Shown piece after piece: positions 16,679 through 25,711 of a stretch of 64,000 bases of DNA; the stretch's first letter is position 1, and each line of letters starts with the position of its first letter. The notes beneath the pieces were generated by a model. The model had not been told where the DNA came from, did not search any database, and saw only the letters and a list, made by a program, of their open reading frames with translations. Made by a program: the position numbers and the translations under genes. The stretch covers positions 868,001 through 932,000 of the forward strand of contig NZ_CP009458.1 in NCBI RefSeq assembly GCF_000758305.1, read 5' to 3'. This DNA is from Cedecea neteri (GTDB taxonomy: Bacteria; Pseudomonadota; Gammaproteobacteria; Enterobacterales; Enterobacteriaceae).

Positions 16679-17015
16679 ACAGCTCACTCAGATCCTGCAA
16701 AATCACCGTCAACACCCCCTCCAGATTCTCCCGCAGCTCGTTATTCCAGAATCGCCTCACCCGCCACCCTTGCTCATTCAGATACTTCGTTCTTCGTTCA
16801 TCATAGCCCCTTTGCATCTCATGCTGCCCACCGTCCAGCTCGATCACCAGGTGAGCAGCGCAGCAGGCAAAGTCCACGATATAAAGCCCAATCGGATGCT
16901 GCCGCCGAAACTTATACGTGGCAAAACGCCTGCTGCGGAGTTGATACCACAGCAAGTTCTCTTCGGGAGTCATCTGGCGCCTGAGCTGGTGGGCATAACG
17001 TCGGATCGGCTGCAT
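16677..17015 (-). CDS. DUF559 domain protein
   Basis: The 112-residue protein matches the DUF559 family (Vsr-like PD-(D/E)xK fold): RQMTPEENLLWYQLRSRR, then FRRQHPIGLYIVDFACCAAHLVIELDGGQHEMQRGYDERRTKYLNEQGW in pieces. The IVDF Asp, the VIELDGGQH acidic pair and the following Gln/His form the nuclease-like site. Its role is unknown; it may be an orphan nuclease of the very-short-patch-repair superfamily. It stands where dtpB lies in E. coli and ends inside the repeat cluster, which suggests local rearrangement. Confidence 0.82.
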   Translation of the reverse strand: MQPIRRYAHQLRRQMTPEENLLWYQLRSRRFATYKFRRQHPIGLYIVDFACCAAHLVIELDGGQHEMQRGYDERRTKYLNEQGWRVRRFWNNELRENLEGVLTVILQDLSEL

Positions 17016-17096
17016 GGCCTACAACATGCCAATGCAGCCGTAAAGCGGCGAGGGGAAGCAATCTCTTCTGCGAGGTACTTTCCAGCGTTTTAGTAA

Positions 17097-17849
17097 TTAC
17101 TCCGGCGTCCCGGCATAAATATCAAACCGATGCCCTTTGGTCACCACCGCATTCTGCGTGGCGACGTGGGCCAGCGGCGGCGCGTAGTCCGGGCGCTTCA
17201 CAACCACCCTTTTCTTAGCGAGCGCTCTGGCCGGGGCAAGCAGTCCGTCCGCATCCTCATCCGGCCCCACCAAAGACTGGAAAACACGCATCTCTTTCTT
17301 CACCAGCGCGCTCTTTTGTTTATGGGGGAACATCGGGTCGAGATACACCACATCCGGCCTCGGCGTAATATCGCTGAGTGCCGTCAGGCTTGAGGCATGA
17401 ATGAGCTGTAATCGCTCCTGCAGCCAGCCGCCGATTTCCGGGTCCTCGTAACCACGGCGCAGGCCGTCATCGAGCAGCGCGGCAACCACCGGATTGCGCT
17501 CCAGCATTCGTACGCGGCAGCCTACGGACGCCAACACAAAGGCATCTCGCCCTAACCCGGCCGTCGCGTCGACCACATCCGGCAGATAGCTGCCCTTAAC
17601 GCCCACGGCTTTTGCCACCGCTTCGCCACGCCCGCCGCCAAACTTACGGCGATGCGCCATCGCGCCGGAGGCAAAATCAACGAAGATGCCGCCGAGCTTT
17701 GGCTCGTCGCGTTTGCGTAGCTCCAGCCTTTCAGGCGTCAGCACCAGCGCCATCAGCGCCTCTTTATCATGCTCAAGCTGCCAGCGCTCGCTCAAAACAG
17801 ATAAGGCGCCGGAGTCGGCGCCTGCTTCAGTCAGTAAACAGATTTTCAC
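17097..17849 (-). CDS. rsmJ: 16S rRNA m2G1516 methyltransferase RsmJ
   Basis: The 250-residue SAM-dependent enzyme methylates G1516 of 16S rRNA. Visible features are the SAM-binding segment VVDATAGLGRDAFVLASVG and the catalytic-type motif VVYLDPMFPHKQKSALVKKEMR in parts. Its start lies 8 bases downstream of the prlC stop on the same strand, so the two form an operon as in E. coli. Confidence 0.96.
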   Translation of the reverse strand: MKICLLTEAGADSGALSVLSERWQLEHDKEALMALVLTPERLELRKRDEPKLGGIFVDFASGAMAHRRKFGGGRGEAVAKAVGVKGSYLPDVVDATAGLGRDAFVLASVGCRVRMLERNPVVAALLDDGLRRGYEDPEIGGWLQERLQLIHASSLTALSDITPRPDVVYLDPMFPHKQKSALVKKEMRVFQSLVGPDEDADGLLAPARALAKKRVVVKRPDYAPPLAHVATQNAVVTKGHRFDIYAGTPE

Positions 17850-17857
17850 GTGGTGGC

Positions 17858-19900
17858 TTAACCCTGAATACCGTAGTGATCCAGCATCGCATCCAGCTGC
17901 GGCTCGCGCCCGCGGAAGCGTTTGAACAGCTCCATCGGCTCTTCCGAACCGCCACGGGTCAGGATGTTGTCGAGGAACGACTGACCCGTTTCACGGTTGA
18001 AAATGCCCTCTTCTTCGAAGCGAGAGAAGGCATCCGCCGCCAGTACGTCGGCCCACAGATAGCTGTAGTAGCCCGCCGCGTAACCGCCGGCAAAGATGTG
18101 GCTGAAGGCGTGCGGGAAGCGGCCCCAGCTCGGCCCCGGCACCACGGCAACCTGTTTCTTAATTTCGGCCAGCGTCTGCAGCACTTTCGCGCCCTGCTCC
18201 GGGTTGAATTCCGCGTGCAGGCGGAAGTCGAACAGGCCGAACTCCAGCTGGCGCAGGATAAACAGCGCCGCCTGGTAGTTCTTCGCCGCCAGCATTTTTT
18301 CCAGCAGCTCAACAGGCAGAGATTCGCCGGTTTCGTAGTGGCCGGAGATAAACGCCAGCGCTTCCGGCTCCCAGCACCAATTTTCCATAAACTGGCTCGG
18401 CAGCTCGACCGCATCCCACGGCACGCCGTTGATACCGGACACGCCTGCGGTTTCGATTTTGGTCAGCATATGATGCAGACCGTGACCGAACTCATGGAAC
18501 AGGGTGATCACTTCATCGTGAGTAAACAGCGCAGGTTTGCCGTTCACCGGGCGGTTGAAGTTACAGGTCAGATAAGCCACCGGTTTTTGCAGCGAGCCAT
18601 CGGCACGGCGCATTTTGCCCACACAGTCATCCATCCACGCCCCGCCGCGTTTGTGTTCGCGAGCGTAAAGGTCAAGATAGAAGCTGCCGCGCAGCTCGCC
18701 CTGGTCGTCATACAGCTCGAAGAAGCGCACGTCCGGGTGCCAGACGTCGATATCTTTTCGCTCTTTCGCGGTGATGCCGTAGATGCGCTTCACGACTTCG
18801 AAGAGGCCATTCACCGCACGCTCTTCCGGGAAGTACGGGCGCAGCTGTTCGTCGCTGATGCTGTAGAGATGCTGTTTCTGTTTTTCGCTGTACCAGGTGA
18901 TGTCCCACGGCTCCAGCTCTTCTACACCGTAATGCTCTTTCGCATAGGCGCGCAGCTGAGCCAGCTCGGCTTCACCCTGCGGACGGGCGCGTTTTGCCAG
19001 ATCGGACAGGAACTCCAGCACTTGCTGCGGGTTTTCCGCCATTTTGGTGGCCAGAGATTTTTCCGCGTAGTTGCCAAAGCCCAGCAGCTGAGCCAGCTCG
19101 TGGCGCAGCGCCAGAATCTCTTCCATCACCGGGGTGTTATCCCACTTCCCGGCGTTCGGCCCCTGGTCAGAAGCGCGAGTGGAATAGGCGCGGTACATTT
19201 CTTCGCGCAATGCACGGTTGTCGCAGTAGGTCAGCACCGGCAGGTAGCTCGGGATATCCAGCGTCAGCAGCCAGCCGTCCTGCTCTTTGGCTTCCGCCTG
19301 AGCGCGCGCTGCCGCTAAGGCGCTTTCCGGCATTCCGGCAAGCTCGGCTTCATCGGTAATCAGTTTGCTCCAGCCCATAGTGGCATCGAGCACGTTGTTG
19401 CTGTAGGTGGACCCCAGCTCGGACAGGCGAGCGGAGATCTCCCCGTAGCGCTGCTGTTTGTCTTTTGGCAAACCAATCCCGGACAGCTCGAAGTCACGCA
19501 GGGCGTTATCCACCGCTTTCTTCTCGGCGACGCTCAAGTTGGCGTAGTTCGTACCGTCGCGCAGGTCGCGGTAGGCGTTATACAGGCCTTCGTGCTGGCC
19601 AACCCAGGTGCTGTATTCGGACAGCAGCGGCAGCGTTTGCTCATAGGCTTCGCGCAGCTCCGGGCTGTTCTGTACCGAGTTCAGATGGCTGACCGGGGAG
19701 AACAGGCGGCCCAGGCAATCGTCCACTTCTGCCAGCGGCTGAACCAGGTTCTGCCAGCTATAAGGCGCGCCCTGCGCAACCACGCTTTCCACCACCGCAC
19801 GGCAGTCGTCCAGCGCTTTAGTCACGGCCGGAACAACATGCTCAGGTTTGATGGCGGAAAACGGCGGCAGCTCAAAAGAGGTCAGTAAAGGATTGGTCAT
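17858..19900 (-). CDS. prlC: oligopeptidase A
   Basis: From the ATG giving MTNPLLTSFELPPFS the product has 680 residues, exactly the E. coli OpdA length; the longer frame from 19939 is not needed. It is an M3-family zinc metallopeptidase of the cytoplasm that degrades free signal peptides and short peptides. The zinc motif HEFGHGLHHM is near residue 469. The gene is promoter-proximal to rsmJ. Confidence 0.97.
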   Translation of the reverse strand: MTNPLLTSFELPPFSAIKPEHVVPAVTKALDDCRAVVESVVAQGAPYSWQNLVQPLAEVDDCLGRLFSPVSHLNSVQNSPELREAYEQTLPLLSEYSTWVGQHEGLYNAYRDLRDGTNYANLSVAEKKAVDNALRDFELSGIGLPKDKQQRYGEISARLSELGSTYSNNVLDATMGWSKLITDEAELAGMPESALAAARAQAEAKEQDGWLLTLDIPSYLPVLTYCDNRALREEMYRAYSTRASDQGPNAGKWDNTPVMEEILALRHELAQLLGFGNYAEKSLATKMAENPQQVLEFLSDLAKRARPQGEAELAQLRAYAKEHYGVEELEPWDITWYSEKQKQHLYSISDEQLRPYFPEERAVNGLFEVVKRIYGITAKERKDIDVWHPDVRFFELYDDQGELRGSFYLDLYAREHKRGGAWMDDCVGKMRRADGSLQKPVAYLTCNFNRPVNGKPALFTHDEVITLFHEFGHGLHHMLTKIETAGVSGINGVPWDAVELPSQFMENWCWEPEALAFISGHYETGESLPVELLEKMLAAKNYQAALFILRQLEFGLFDFRLHAEFNPEQGAKVLQTLAEIKKQVAVVPGPSWGRFPHAFSHIFAGGYAAGYYSYLWADVLAADAFSRFEEEGIFNRETGQSFLDNILTRGGSEEPMELFKRFRGREPQLDAMLDHYGIQG

Positions 19901-20053
19901 AAGCGCGTTCCTGATTAAAAGGGAGAGAGAAGCGCTCAAGCGGCGCTTTGTGCATGGAGTCTAGCATGGGGTTAAGTGTAGCGAATTTCAATCCCGGACG
20001 TTGCGCTGAGCTAGCCGGGAAAAGGGGCAGCAGACGCTGCCCCGGGCGGTCAA

Positions 20054-21325
20054 TCAGTGGGATTTCGCGGCCATTGCGTAGGCCGCTGGCAGGTTCAGGC
20101 GCTGCCAAAACTGCTGGTCTGCCGTCGTGCCGGACAGCGGGTAGCCCGCAGGCAGCGCGGTTTTCACCATCAGGTCGCGGCGCTGGGCGGCGGAAAGCTT
20201 AGGCAGCGCGGCTTCCAGCAGAACTTCCGCCCCTTGCGGCACTTTCAGGGCTTGCTTCTCGCCCTTCTGCTGCGGCAGGTCGTAAGTCATGGTGAAGCGG
20301 TAAAGTTCTTTCATCGCCGGGGCGCGGTAAGGATCGTCTTTCGCGGAAGATTTCGCACATTCAGCCAAAGAGGTGCCGCACTCTTTTTCCAGCGCGGTAC
20401 GCAGCTGATCGCGGGCTTCGTTAAACAACGCGCGGTATTTCGGGTCGTTCAGGTAGTTGGCGACATTGCGCTGCGCCACCATACGAGAGCCCATCACATC
20501 CAGCGGGTAATGCACGCCCAGCACAATGCGCGAGTAACCGTAGCGCGCGCCACGCTCAACCAGGGGTTCAAAGCGCTCCGGCACCATCTCGGCCATCAGC
20601 AGCGCGTCGGTGTAACCGGTGTTGGTGTGGCCACTTGGGAAGGAGCCGCCGTCTGCGGTGTACGGTTTGTTATCTTTAATCACCACATCGTCCGGCACGA
20701 GGTGAATGGTGTTGCCCTGGATCAGGAACGGACGCGGGTTATTGAAGTGCTTCTTCGCGGCGCTGGTGCTGACTTCGGAGGCTTTAATCAGCGCTGCGGC
20801 TTTACTCAGCTCGCCTTTATCGTAGGCGGCCAGGAAGGCTTTCCCCAGGCGCGGCCCCATGGCGTCGCTCAGGAAGTAGAGGTGGTTGATGCCCTCGGCA
20901 TCCGCCAGCGCCTGATGGCGCGAAGTCTGTACAGCATTCAGGTTGATGTTGGTGACCGTTTCAAGGTTCTGCTTAATCACCGAGTCCGGCAGCTTGCTGA
21001 ACGCGGAAAGCAGCTCAATACCCGCCTTCTGGTTGGCTTTAGTCTGGAAGTCATAGCCGCTTGCTTTCAGCCAGGCTGTATCCGCCAGCTTTTTGCTTTG
21101 CTTCGCTTTATCTAACTGATCGCGGGTCAGTTTATCCGCATCGCCTTTCAGGGCAGTGCGCAGCGCCGCCAGGGACTGCATCTCAAGATCATCAAACGCC
21201 TGGCTCCTGTTTGCCGGGGTCACGCTATTGGCTATCGCCGCGGCCTGCGGAAGAGACACATCCTTAGCCAGCGCGGGCAGAGATACGGCTAACGCAGCGG
21301 CCAGCATAGAAATACGAAGTTTCAT
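20054..21325 (-). CDS. secreted PAP2-family acid phosphatase
   Basis: The 423-residue protein has a signal peptide (MKLRISMLAAALAVSLPALA) and all three PAP2 motifs: K191-x6-R198-P199 (KKHFNNPRP), PSGHT with His233, and S-R266-x5-H272-x3-D276 (SRIVLGVHYPLD). It should act as a periplasmic phosphatase on phosphomonoesters. It is much longer than the class A PhoC/PhoN enzymes (about 250 residues), with extra helices at both ends and a late Cys pair (ECGTSLAEC). It is not in the E. coli prlC-rlmJ interval. A Pho box upstream suggests induction by phosphate starvation. Confidence 0.88.
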   Translation of the reverse strand: MKLRISMLAAALAVSLPALAKDVSLPQAAAIANSVTPANRSQAFDDLEMQSLAALRTALKGDADKLTRDQLDKAKQSKKLADTAWLKASGYDFQTKANQKAGIELLSAFSKLPDSVIKQNLETVTNINLNAVQTSRHQALADAEGINHLYFLSDAMGPRLGKAFLAAYDKGELSKAAALIKASEVSTSAAKKHFNNPRPFLIQGNTIHLVPDDVVIKDNKPYTADGGSFPSGHTNTGYTDALLMAEMVPERFEPLVERGARYGYSRIVLGVHYPLDVMGSRMVAQRNVANYLNDPKYRALFNEARDQLRTALEKECGTSLAECAKSSAKDDPYRAPAMKELYRFTMTYDLPQQKGEKQALKVPQGAEVLLEAALPKLSAAQRRDLMVKTALPAGYPLSGTTADQQFWQRLNLPAAYAMAAKSH

Positions 21326-21382
21326 TATTTTTCCTTTTATTCAAACGATTACCTTGCCTGGCAGCGACGCTATCCTGGTAAT

Positions 21383-21400
21383 TTGACGTTTTTATGACAC
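21383..21400 (-). promoter_or_regulatory. putative Pho box
   Basis: On the minus strand the sequence reads GTGTCATAAAAACGTCAA, matching the 18-base PhoB consensus at about 14 positions by eye, 58 bases before the phosphatase start. This fits PhoB control of a periplasmic phosphatase. Confidence 0.6.
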
Positions 21401-21520
21401 CGTTATGTTTTGAAACGCTTTCTCCCCGACTGAAACAGCCTCGCGCCCGGGCGGTAATCCGCCGCAATCTGCGGTAAACTGTGGGAAATTTGTTTTCTTA
21501 TTCGTGGAACACCATCCCTC

Positions 21521-22363
21521 ATGCTCAGCTATCGCCACAGCTTTCACGCCGGTAACCATGCCGACGTACTGAAACACACCGTTCAAAGCCTGATTATTGA
21601 ATCGCTTAAAGAGAAGGAGAAACCGTTTCTCTATCTCGACACTCACGCAGGCGCCGGGCGTTACCAGCTGAGCAGCGAGCATGCGGAGCGCACCGGCGAG
21701 TATCTGGAAGGTATCGCGCGCATCTGGCAGCAGGACGATTTGCCTGCCGAGCTGGAAGCCTATATCGGCGCGGTGCAGCACCTGAACCGCAGCGGCAACC
21801 TGCGTTATTACCCAGGCTCCCCGCTGATTGCCCGCCACCTGCTGCGCGAGCAGGACAGCCTGCAGCTGACCGAGCTGCATCCGTCCGACTTCCCGCTGCT
21901 GCGTTCGGAGTTCCAGAAGGACGATCGCGCCCGCGTTGAGCGCGCCGACGGTTACCAGCAGTTGAAAGCGAAGCTGCCGCCGGTTTCCCGCCGTGGGCTG
22001 ATTCTCATCGACCCACCGTATGAGATCAAAACCGACTACCAGGACGTGGTGAAAGGGATCACCGAAGGCTATAAGCGTTTTGCGACAGGCACCTACGCGC
22101 TGTGGTACCCGGTGGTGCTGCGTCAGCAAATCAAACGCATGATCCGCGACCTGGAAGAGACCGGCATCCGCCGCATCCTGCAGATCGAGCTGGCGGTTCG
22201 CCCGGACAGCGATCAGCGCGGCATGACGGCCTCCGGCATGATCGTGATTAACCCGCCGTGGAAGCTGGAACAGCAGATGGCGAACGTCCTGCCGTGGCTG
22301 CACAAAAAGCTGGTGCCAACGGGGACCGGCTCCACCACGTTGAGCTGGATTGTGCCTGAATAA
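21521..22363 (+). CDS. rlmJ: 23S rRNA m6A2030 methyltransferase RlmJ
   Basis: The 280-residue enzyme methylates A2030 of 23S rRNA with SAM. It begins MLSYRHSFHAGNHADVLKH, as in E. coli. It contains the SAM loop DTHAGAGRY and the catalytic motif DPPYE (LILIDPPYEIKTDY). It is divergent from the phosphatase gene and precedes gor, as in E. coli. Confidence 0.97.
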   Translation: MLSYRHSFHAGNHADVLKHTVQSLIIESLKEKEKPFLYLDTHAGAGRYQLSSEHAERTGEYLEGIARIWQQDDLPAELEAYIGAVQHLNRSGNLRYYPGSPLIARHLLREQDSLQLTELHPSDFPLLRSEFQKDDRARVERADGYQQLKAKLPPVSRRGLILIDPPYEIKTDYQDVVKGITEGYKRFATGTYALWYPVVLRQQIKRMIRDLEETGIRRILQIELAVRPDSDQRGMTASGMIVINPPWKLEQQMANVLPWLHKKLVPTGTGSTTLSWIVPE

Positions 22364-22379
22364 GAAAACTAGCCACTAG

Positions 22380-22490
22380 ATAATTCGAGTTGCGGCCAGG
22401 CGGCAAGGGAGTGAATCCCCTGGAGCTAGCTAAAGTAAGTGACTGGGGTTCAGGAGTGCAGCCAACACCGCTGCAGCTTGAAGTATGACG
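22380..22490. repeat. enterobacterial palindromic intergenic repeat
   Basis: An element of about 110 bases with imperfect inverted ends (ATAATTCGAGTTGC at 22380-22393 against GCAGCTTGAAGTAT at 22473-22486) and internal pieces GTGAATCCCC and AAGTAAGTGACTGGGG. I recognise this general pattern as a widespread intergenic repeat in Enterobacteriaceae; it folds into a long hairpin when transcribed. It lies between rlmJ and gor. Confidence 0.75.
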
Positions 22491-22570
22491 TGGCTATTAC
22501 AACAATTGGTAGAACCTTTATCCCGGCGCGCTACAATCGCGCCTAATTTTCGACTCAAAAGGGAAACATC

Positions 22571-23923
22571 ATGACCAAACATTATGACTACCTCGCCATT
22601 GGCGGCGGCAGCGGCGGTATCGCCTCGATTAACCGTGCGGCAATGTATGGGCAGAAATGCGCACTGATTGAGGCGAAAGATCTGGGCGGCACCTGCGTGA
22701 ACGTCGGCTGTGTGCCTAAAAAAGTGATGTGGCATGCGGCGCAGATCGCCGAAGCGATCCACAACTACGGCCCGGACTACGGCTTTGACACCACGCTGAA
22801 CCACTTCGACTGGGACAAGCTGATCGCCAGCCGCACCGCCTATATCGACCGTATTCATACCTCTTACGACAACGTACTGGGCAAGAATAACGTGGACGTG
22901 ATCCGCGGCTTTGCGAAGTTCGTGGATGCCCACACCGTAGAAGTTAACGGCGAAACCATCACCGCAGACCATATTCTGATCGCTACCGGCGGCCGCCCAA
23001 GCCACCCGAACATCCCTGGCGCTGAGTACGGCATCGACTCCGACGGCTTCTTCGAGCTGCCGGGCCTGCCAAAACGCGTGGCGGTTGTTGGCGCGGGCTA
23101 CATCGCGGTGGAAATCGCGGGCGTGATTAACGCGCTGGGTTCAGAAACGCACCTTTTCGTGCGCAAACACGCGCCGCTGCGTACCTTTGACCCGCTGATC
23201 GTTGAAACGCTGCTGGAAGTCATCGAAGCAGAAGGCCCAACCCTGCACACCAACGCGATTCCAAAAGCGGTAGTGAAAAATGCAGACGGCAGCCTGACGC
23301 TGGAGCTAGAAGATGGCCGGGCGGAAACCGTCGACACCCTAATTTGGGCGATTGGCCGCGAACCGGCTAACGACAACTTCAACCTGCAGGTGACTGGCGT
23401 TGAGCTGGACGCCAAAGGCTACATCAAGGTTGATAAGTTCCAGAACACCAGCGTGCCGGGGATTTATGCCGTGGGCGATAACACCGGTGCGGTTGAGCTG
23501 ACCCCGGTGGCGGTTGCCGCCGGTCGTCGCCTGTCCGAGCGCCTGTTTAACAACAAGCCGGACGAGCATCTGGACTACAGCAACGTGCCGACCGTGGTGT
23601 TCAGCCATCCGCCAATCGGTACAGTTGGCCTGACTGAACCGCAGGCGCGCGAGCAGTACGGCGACGATAACGTGAAGGTCTACAAATCCTCTTTCACCGC
23701 CATGTACACCGCCGTGACCTCTCACCGCCAGCCATGCCGCATGAAGCTGGTCTGTGCTGGCCCGGACGAGAAAATCGTCGGGATCCACGGCATTGGCTTC
23801 GGCATGGATGAAATCCTGCAGGGCTTCGCCGTGGCGCTGAAAATGGGCGCAACCAAGAAAGACTTCGACAACACCGTGGCGATTCACCCGACCGCAGCGG
23901 AAGAGTTTGTCACTATGCGTTAA
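22571..23923 (+). CDS. gor: glutathione reductase
   Basis: The 450-residue flavoenzyme reduces glutathione disulfide with NADPH. It shows the FAD motif GGGSGGIASINRAA, the redox disulfide in GGTCVNVGCVPKKVMW, the NAD(P) motif VVGAGYIAVEIAG and the C-terminal active-site HPTAAEEFV with the catalytic His. Length and sequence match E. coli Gor. It is followed by a strong terminator and ends the conserved block. Confidence 0.97.
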   Translation: MTKHYDYLAIGGGSGGIASINRAAMYGQKCALIEAKDLGGTCVNVGCVPKKVMWHAAQIAEAIHNYGPDYGFDTTLNHFDWDKLIASRTAYIDRIHTSYDNVLGKNNVDVIRGFAKFVDAHTVEVNGETITADHILIATGGRPSHPNIPGAEYGIDSDGFFELPGLPKRVAVVGAGYIAVEIAGVINALGSETHLFVRKHAPLRTFDPLIVETLLEVIEAEGPTLHTNAIPKAVVKNADGSLTLELEDGRAETVDTLIWAIGREPANDNFNLQVTGVELDAKGYIKVDKFQNTSVPGIYAVGDNTGAVELTPVAVAAGRRLSERLFNNKPDEHLDYSNVPTVVFSHPPIGTVGLTEPQAREQYGDDNVKVYKSSFTAMYTAVTSHRQPCRMKLVCAGPDEKIVGIHGIGFGMDEILQGFAVALKMGATKKDFDNTVAIHPTAAEEFVTMR

Positions 23924-23942
23924 TCCCCTCAGGGAAACGCCT

Positions 23943-23973
23943 AAAAAGGTCAGAGATCGCTCTGGCCTTTTTT
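23943..23973 (+). terminator. intrinsic terminator of gor
   Basis: An A-rich 5' arm AAAGGTCAGAG pairs with CTCTGGCCTTT (one G-T pair, ATCG loop) and runs into six T residues. Confidence 0.92.
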
Positions 23974-24057
23974 ATTGCTACCGTAAAATCGACAGCAATG
24001 ATATTTATCTCTCCATCTGGTTTTATCAAAAAAATTGTATAAATGCAGAGAGGTATT

Positions 24058-24438
24058 ATGGGCTGGGAAATGCACATCACCAGGGCAGAACATGTATGGG
24101 ATGGGGAGAGTCATCCCATTTTTCCGGAAGAATGGATTCAGCATGTGAATAATGATTCTGAACTCAGTTTTGATCCAAAAAATGGACAATATCATGTCCT
24201 GTGGCGAGGAAATGAAATTAACTGGCTGGACTGGGACACAGGCAATATTTCAACGACATCACCTGGTCAGGAACTGTATTGCAAAATGCTTGATATCGCA
24301 GCCGCGCTCAACGCGAAAGTGCTGGATGATGACGGTCGTGTATATCTGTTACCCGATGATTTATTTAATCCATCATGGGCAAAAAAAGAAGTTCCACTTT
24401 CATTTCTACAGAAAATTATTACTTACTTCAGAAAATAA
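24058..24438 (+). CDS. hypothetical protein, 126 residues
   Basis: I do not recognise this protein. The ATG at 24058 has AGAGG five bases upstream; an ATG 15 bases earlier lacks this. The product is soluble and acidic with many Trp residues (GWEMHI, EEWIQHV, VLWRGNEINWLDW), and has no signal peptide or membrane helix. The composition is more AT-rich than the flanking gor and Kdo hydroxylase genes, consistent with acquisition. It stands alone between two terminators. The Trp-rich, small acidic make-up resembles immunity proteins of polymorphic toxins in general character only. Confidence 0.7.
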   Translation: MGWEMHITRAEHVWDGESHPIFPEEWIQHVNNDSELSFDPKNGQYHVLWRGNEINWLDWDTGNISTTSPGQELYCKMLDIAAALNAKVLDDDGRVYLLPDDLFNPSWAKKEVPLSFLQKIITYFRK

Positions 24439-24471
24439 ATAACTCGGTCTTGCCTTTACGGATTACCAATA

Positions 24472-24495
24472 AAAAAGCCGCACCAGCGGCTTTTT
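24472..24495. terminator. bidirectional terminator
   Basis: AAAAAGCCGC and GCGGCTTTTT form a perfect 10-bp stem with an ACCA loop between two convergent genes, giving a U-run in both directions. Confidence 0.92.
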
Positions 24496-24512
24496 ACACG
24501 CATTCATTATGG

Positions 24513-25406
24513 CTAAATCAGCGCCTTTCTTAGCAGCCCTTCCAGTACCTTCAGCGGGGAATGCTGCGGGTTTTGCATGGCGTCCACCGGCAACAGGAAG
24601 GTTTGCTCCAGCATAAATTGCCCACCCATTGCGGCATGCGGCGTCTGGTCAGAGAAACAAATCCAGCTGCTGCCCGGCGGGAAATCGATGGCTACCTGAG
24701 GCCCCTGCTTTTGGTAGCCCGCATCGGCCTTCATCGCATCGTGCATCTGCAGCATCAGGTGGTCGTAATGGCTGCGGCGGCTTTTGGTGATGCCAACGGC
24801 ATTCTGTAGCCAGCTGCTTACCGGGGAATAACTTTTCAGGCGTGGCAGGAAACGCTCGGCAAGCGTAGGGAAGGCTTCGCCGACTCGCCAGCTGCGGTTT
24901 TCACCAGCCGGATTGATGTTGGTGAAAATACGTAAAATACGCTCGCCATAGTTGGGCCGGGACGGGAACGCATCTACGTGCAGGCGGCTGTCATCTTTAC
25001 GCCAGGAAGTGTTCTGCGTCCACTGCTTAACGGGGTGGAGGCGCAGGCTGTTGGTCGGCGAATGCAGCACTTGCTGGTATTCGGGCAGAAGAGTGGCAAT
25101 CAGCTGCAGGCAAGATTCGTAATGCCGTTTTAGCAACGCGCGAACTTCTGGCTCCTGTTCAACAACGGCCACGCCGGTCAGCTTATCCTTTAGCGGCTGG
25201 TAGCTGATGTTTTTACGCTTCGGATCGACAACCGCCGGGTTCAGCAGCGCGGTTTCCTGTTCAGTCAGCGCAAACGCCAGCTGCGGCAGAAAGACAACTT
25301 TGCCCTGCTCCAGGTCGCCCACAACGGATTCAGCCGCTGTATTGCCCCATTGAGAAAGCGGATGCGTCAGGGCCGCGGTATCAAGAGTGATGTTTAGATC
25401 TGACAT
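24513..25406 (-). CDS. Kdo hydroxylase family dioxygenase
   Basis: The 297-residue protein corresponds to the KdoO-type Fe(II)/2-oxoglutarate dioxygenases, which hydroxylate the outer Kdo of lipopolysaccharide to Ko. The iron ligands can be placed at His143 and Asp145 (RLHVDAFPSRP) and the distal His257 (DQTPHAAMGG). The protein has no signal peptide, as expected for an enzyme working on lipid A-Kdo at the inner face of the inner membrane. The family is known from Burkholderia, Yersinia, Serratia and Klebsiella and is absent from E. coli K-12. It is a single-gene unit. Confidence 0.87.
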   Translation of the reverse strand: MSDLNITLDTAALTHPLSQWGNTAAESVVGDLEQGKVVFLPQLAFALTEQETALLNPAVVDPKRKNISYQPLKDKLTGVAVVEQEPEVRALLKRHYESCLQLIATLLPEYQQVLHSPTNSLRLHPVKQWTQNTSWRKDDSRLHVDAFPSRPNYGERILRIFTNINPAGENRSWRVGEAFPTLAERFLPRLKSYSPVSSWLQNAVGITKSRRSHYDHLMLQMHDAMKADAGYQKQGPQVAIDFPPGSSWICFSDQTPHAAMGGQFMLEQTFLLPVDAMQNPQHSPLKVLEGLLRKALI

Positions 25407-25711
25407 ATTGATGTCCTTGCCACTGCTCCGGACAATACTTTTAACAGATAAATTTCCGGAACATTTTTATTTTTTGAAAGACGAATAGAAGCACGCCGCC
25501 GGAAGACAGCGAATACATACCTGAAAGGAAGTGAAATCAGTATAATAAGAATGCAAATTAAAGGTTAAACAAAAGCTAAACATCGCCTTAGGTACCAAAT
25601 TAAAACGCACAAAATCATAAAATAACGCTCAGTGAATATTACACTGGCTCACTGCTATTATCGGCCATTCCTCCCTGCTTAATAATAATGGCCCGCTAAG
25701 CAGGCCATTTT
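25407..25711. other. AT-rich intergenic region with terminator
   Basis: This 305-base gap holds the upstream region of the Kdo hydroxylase gene and no credible ORF. Near its left end nothing but A/T-rich promoter-like sequence is seen. At 25687-25709 AATGGCC and GGCCATT (9-base loop) form a terminator followed by T residues on both strands, ending the convergent acetyltransferase transcript. Confidence 0.6.

Noticed and set aside
17612..19318. Plus-strand open frame of 568 codons opposite prlC and rsmJ
   Set aside because: Antisense shadow produced by the GC-rich codons of the real genes; it crosses two gene boundaries and lacks motifs.
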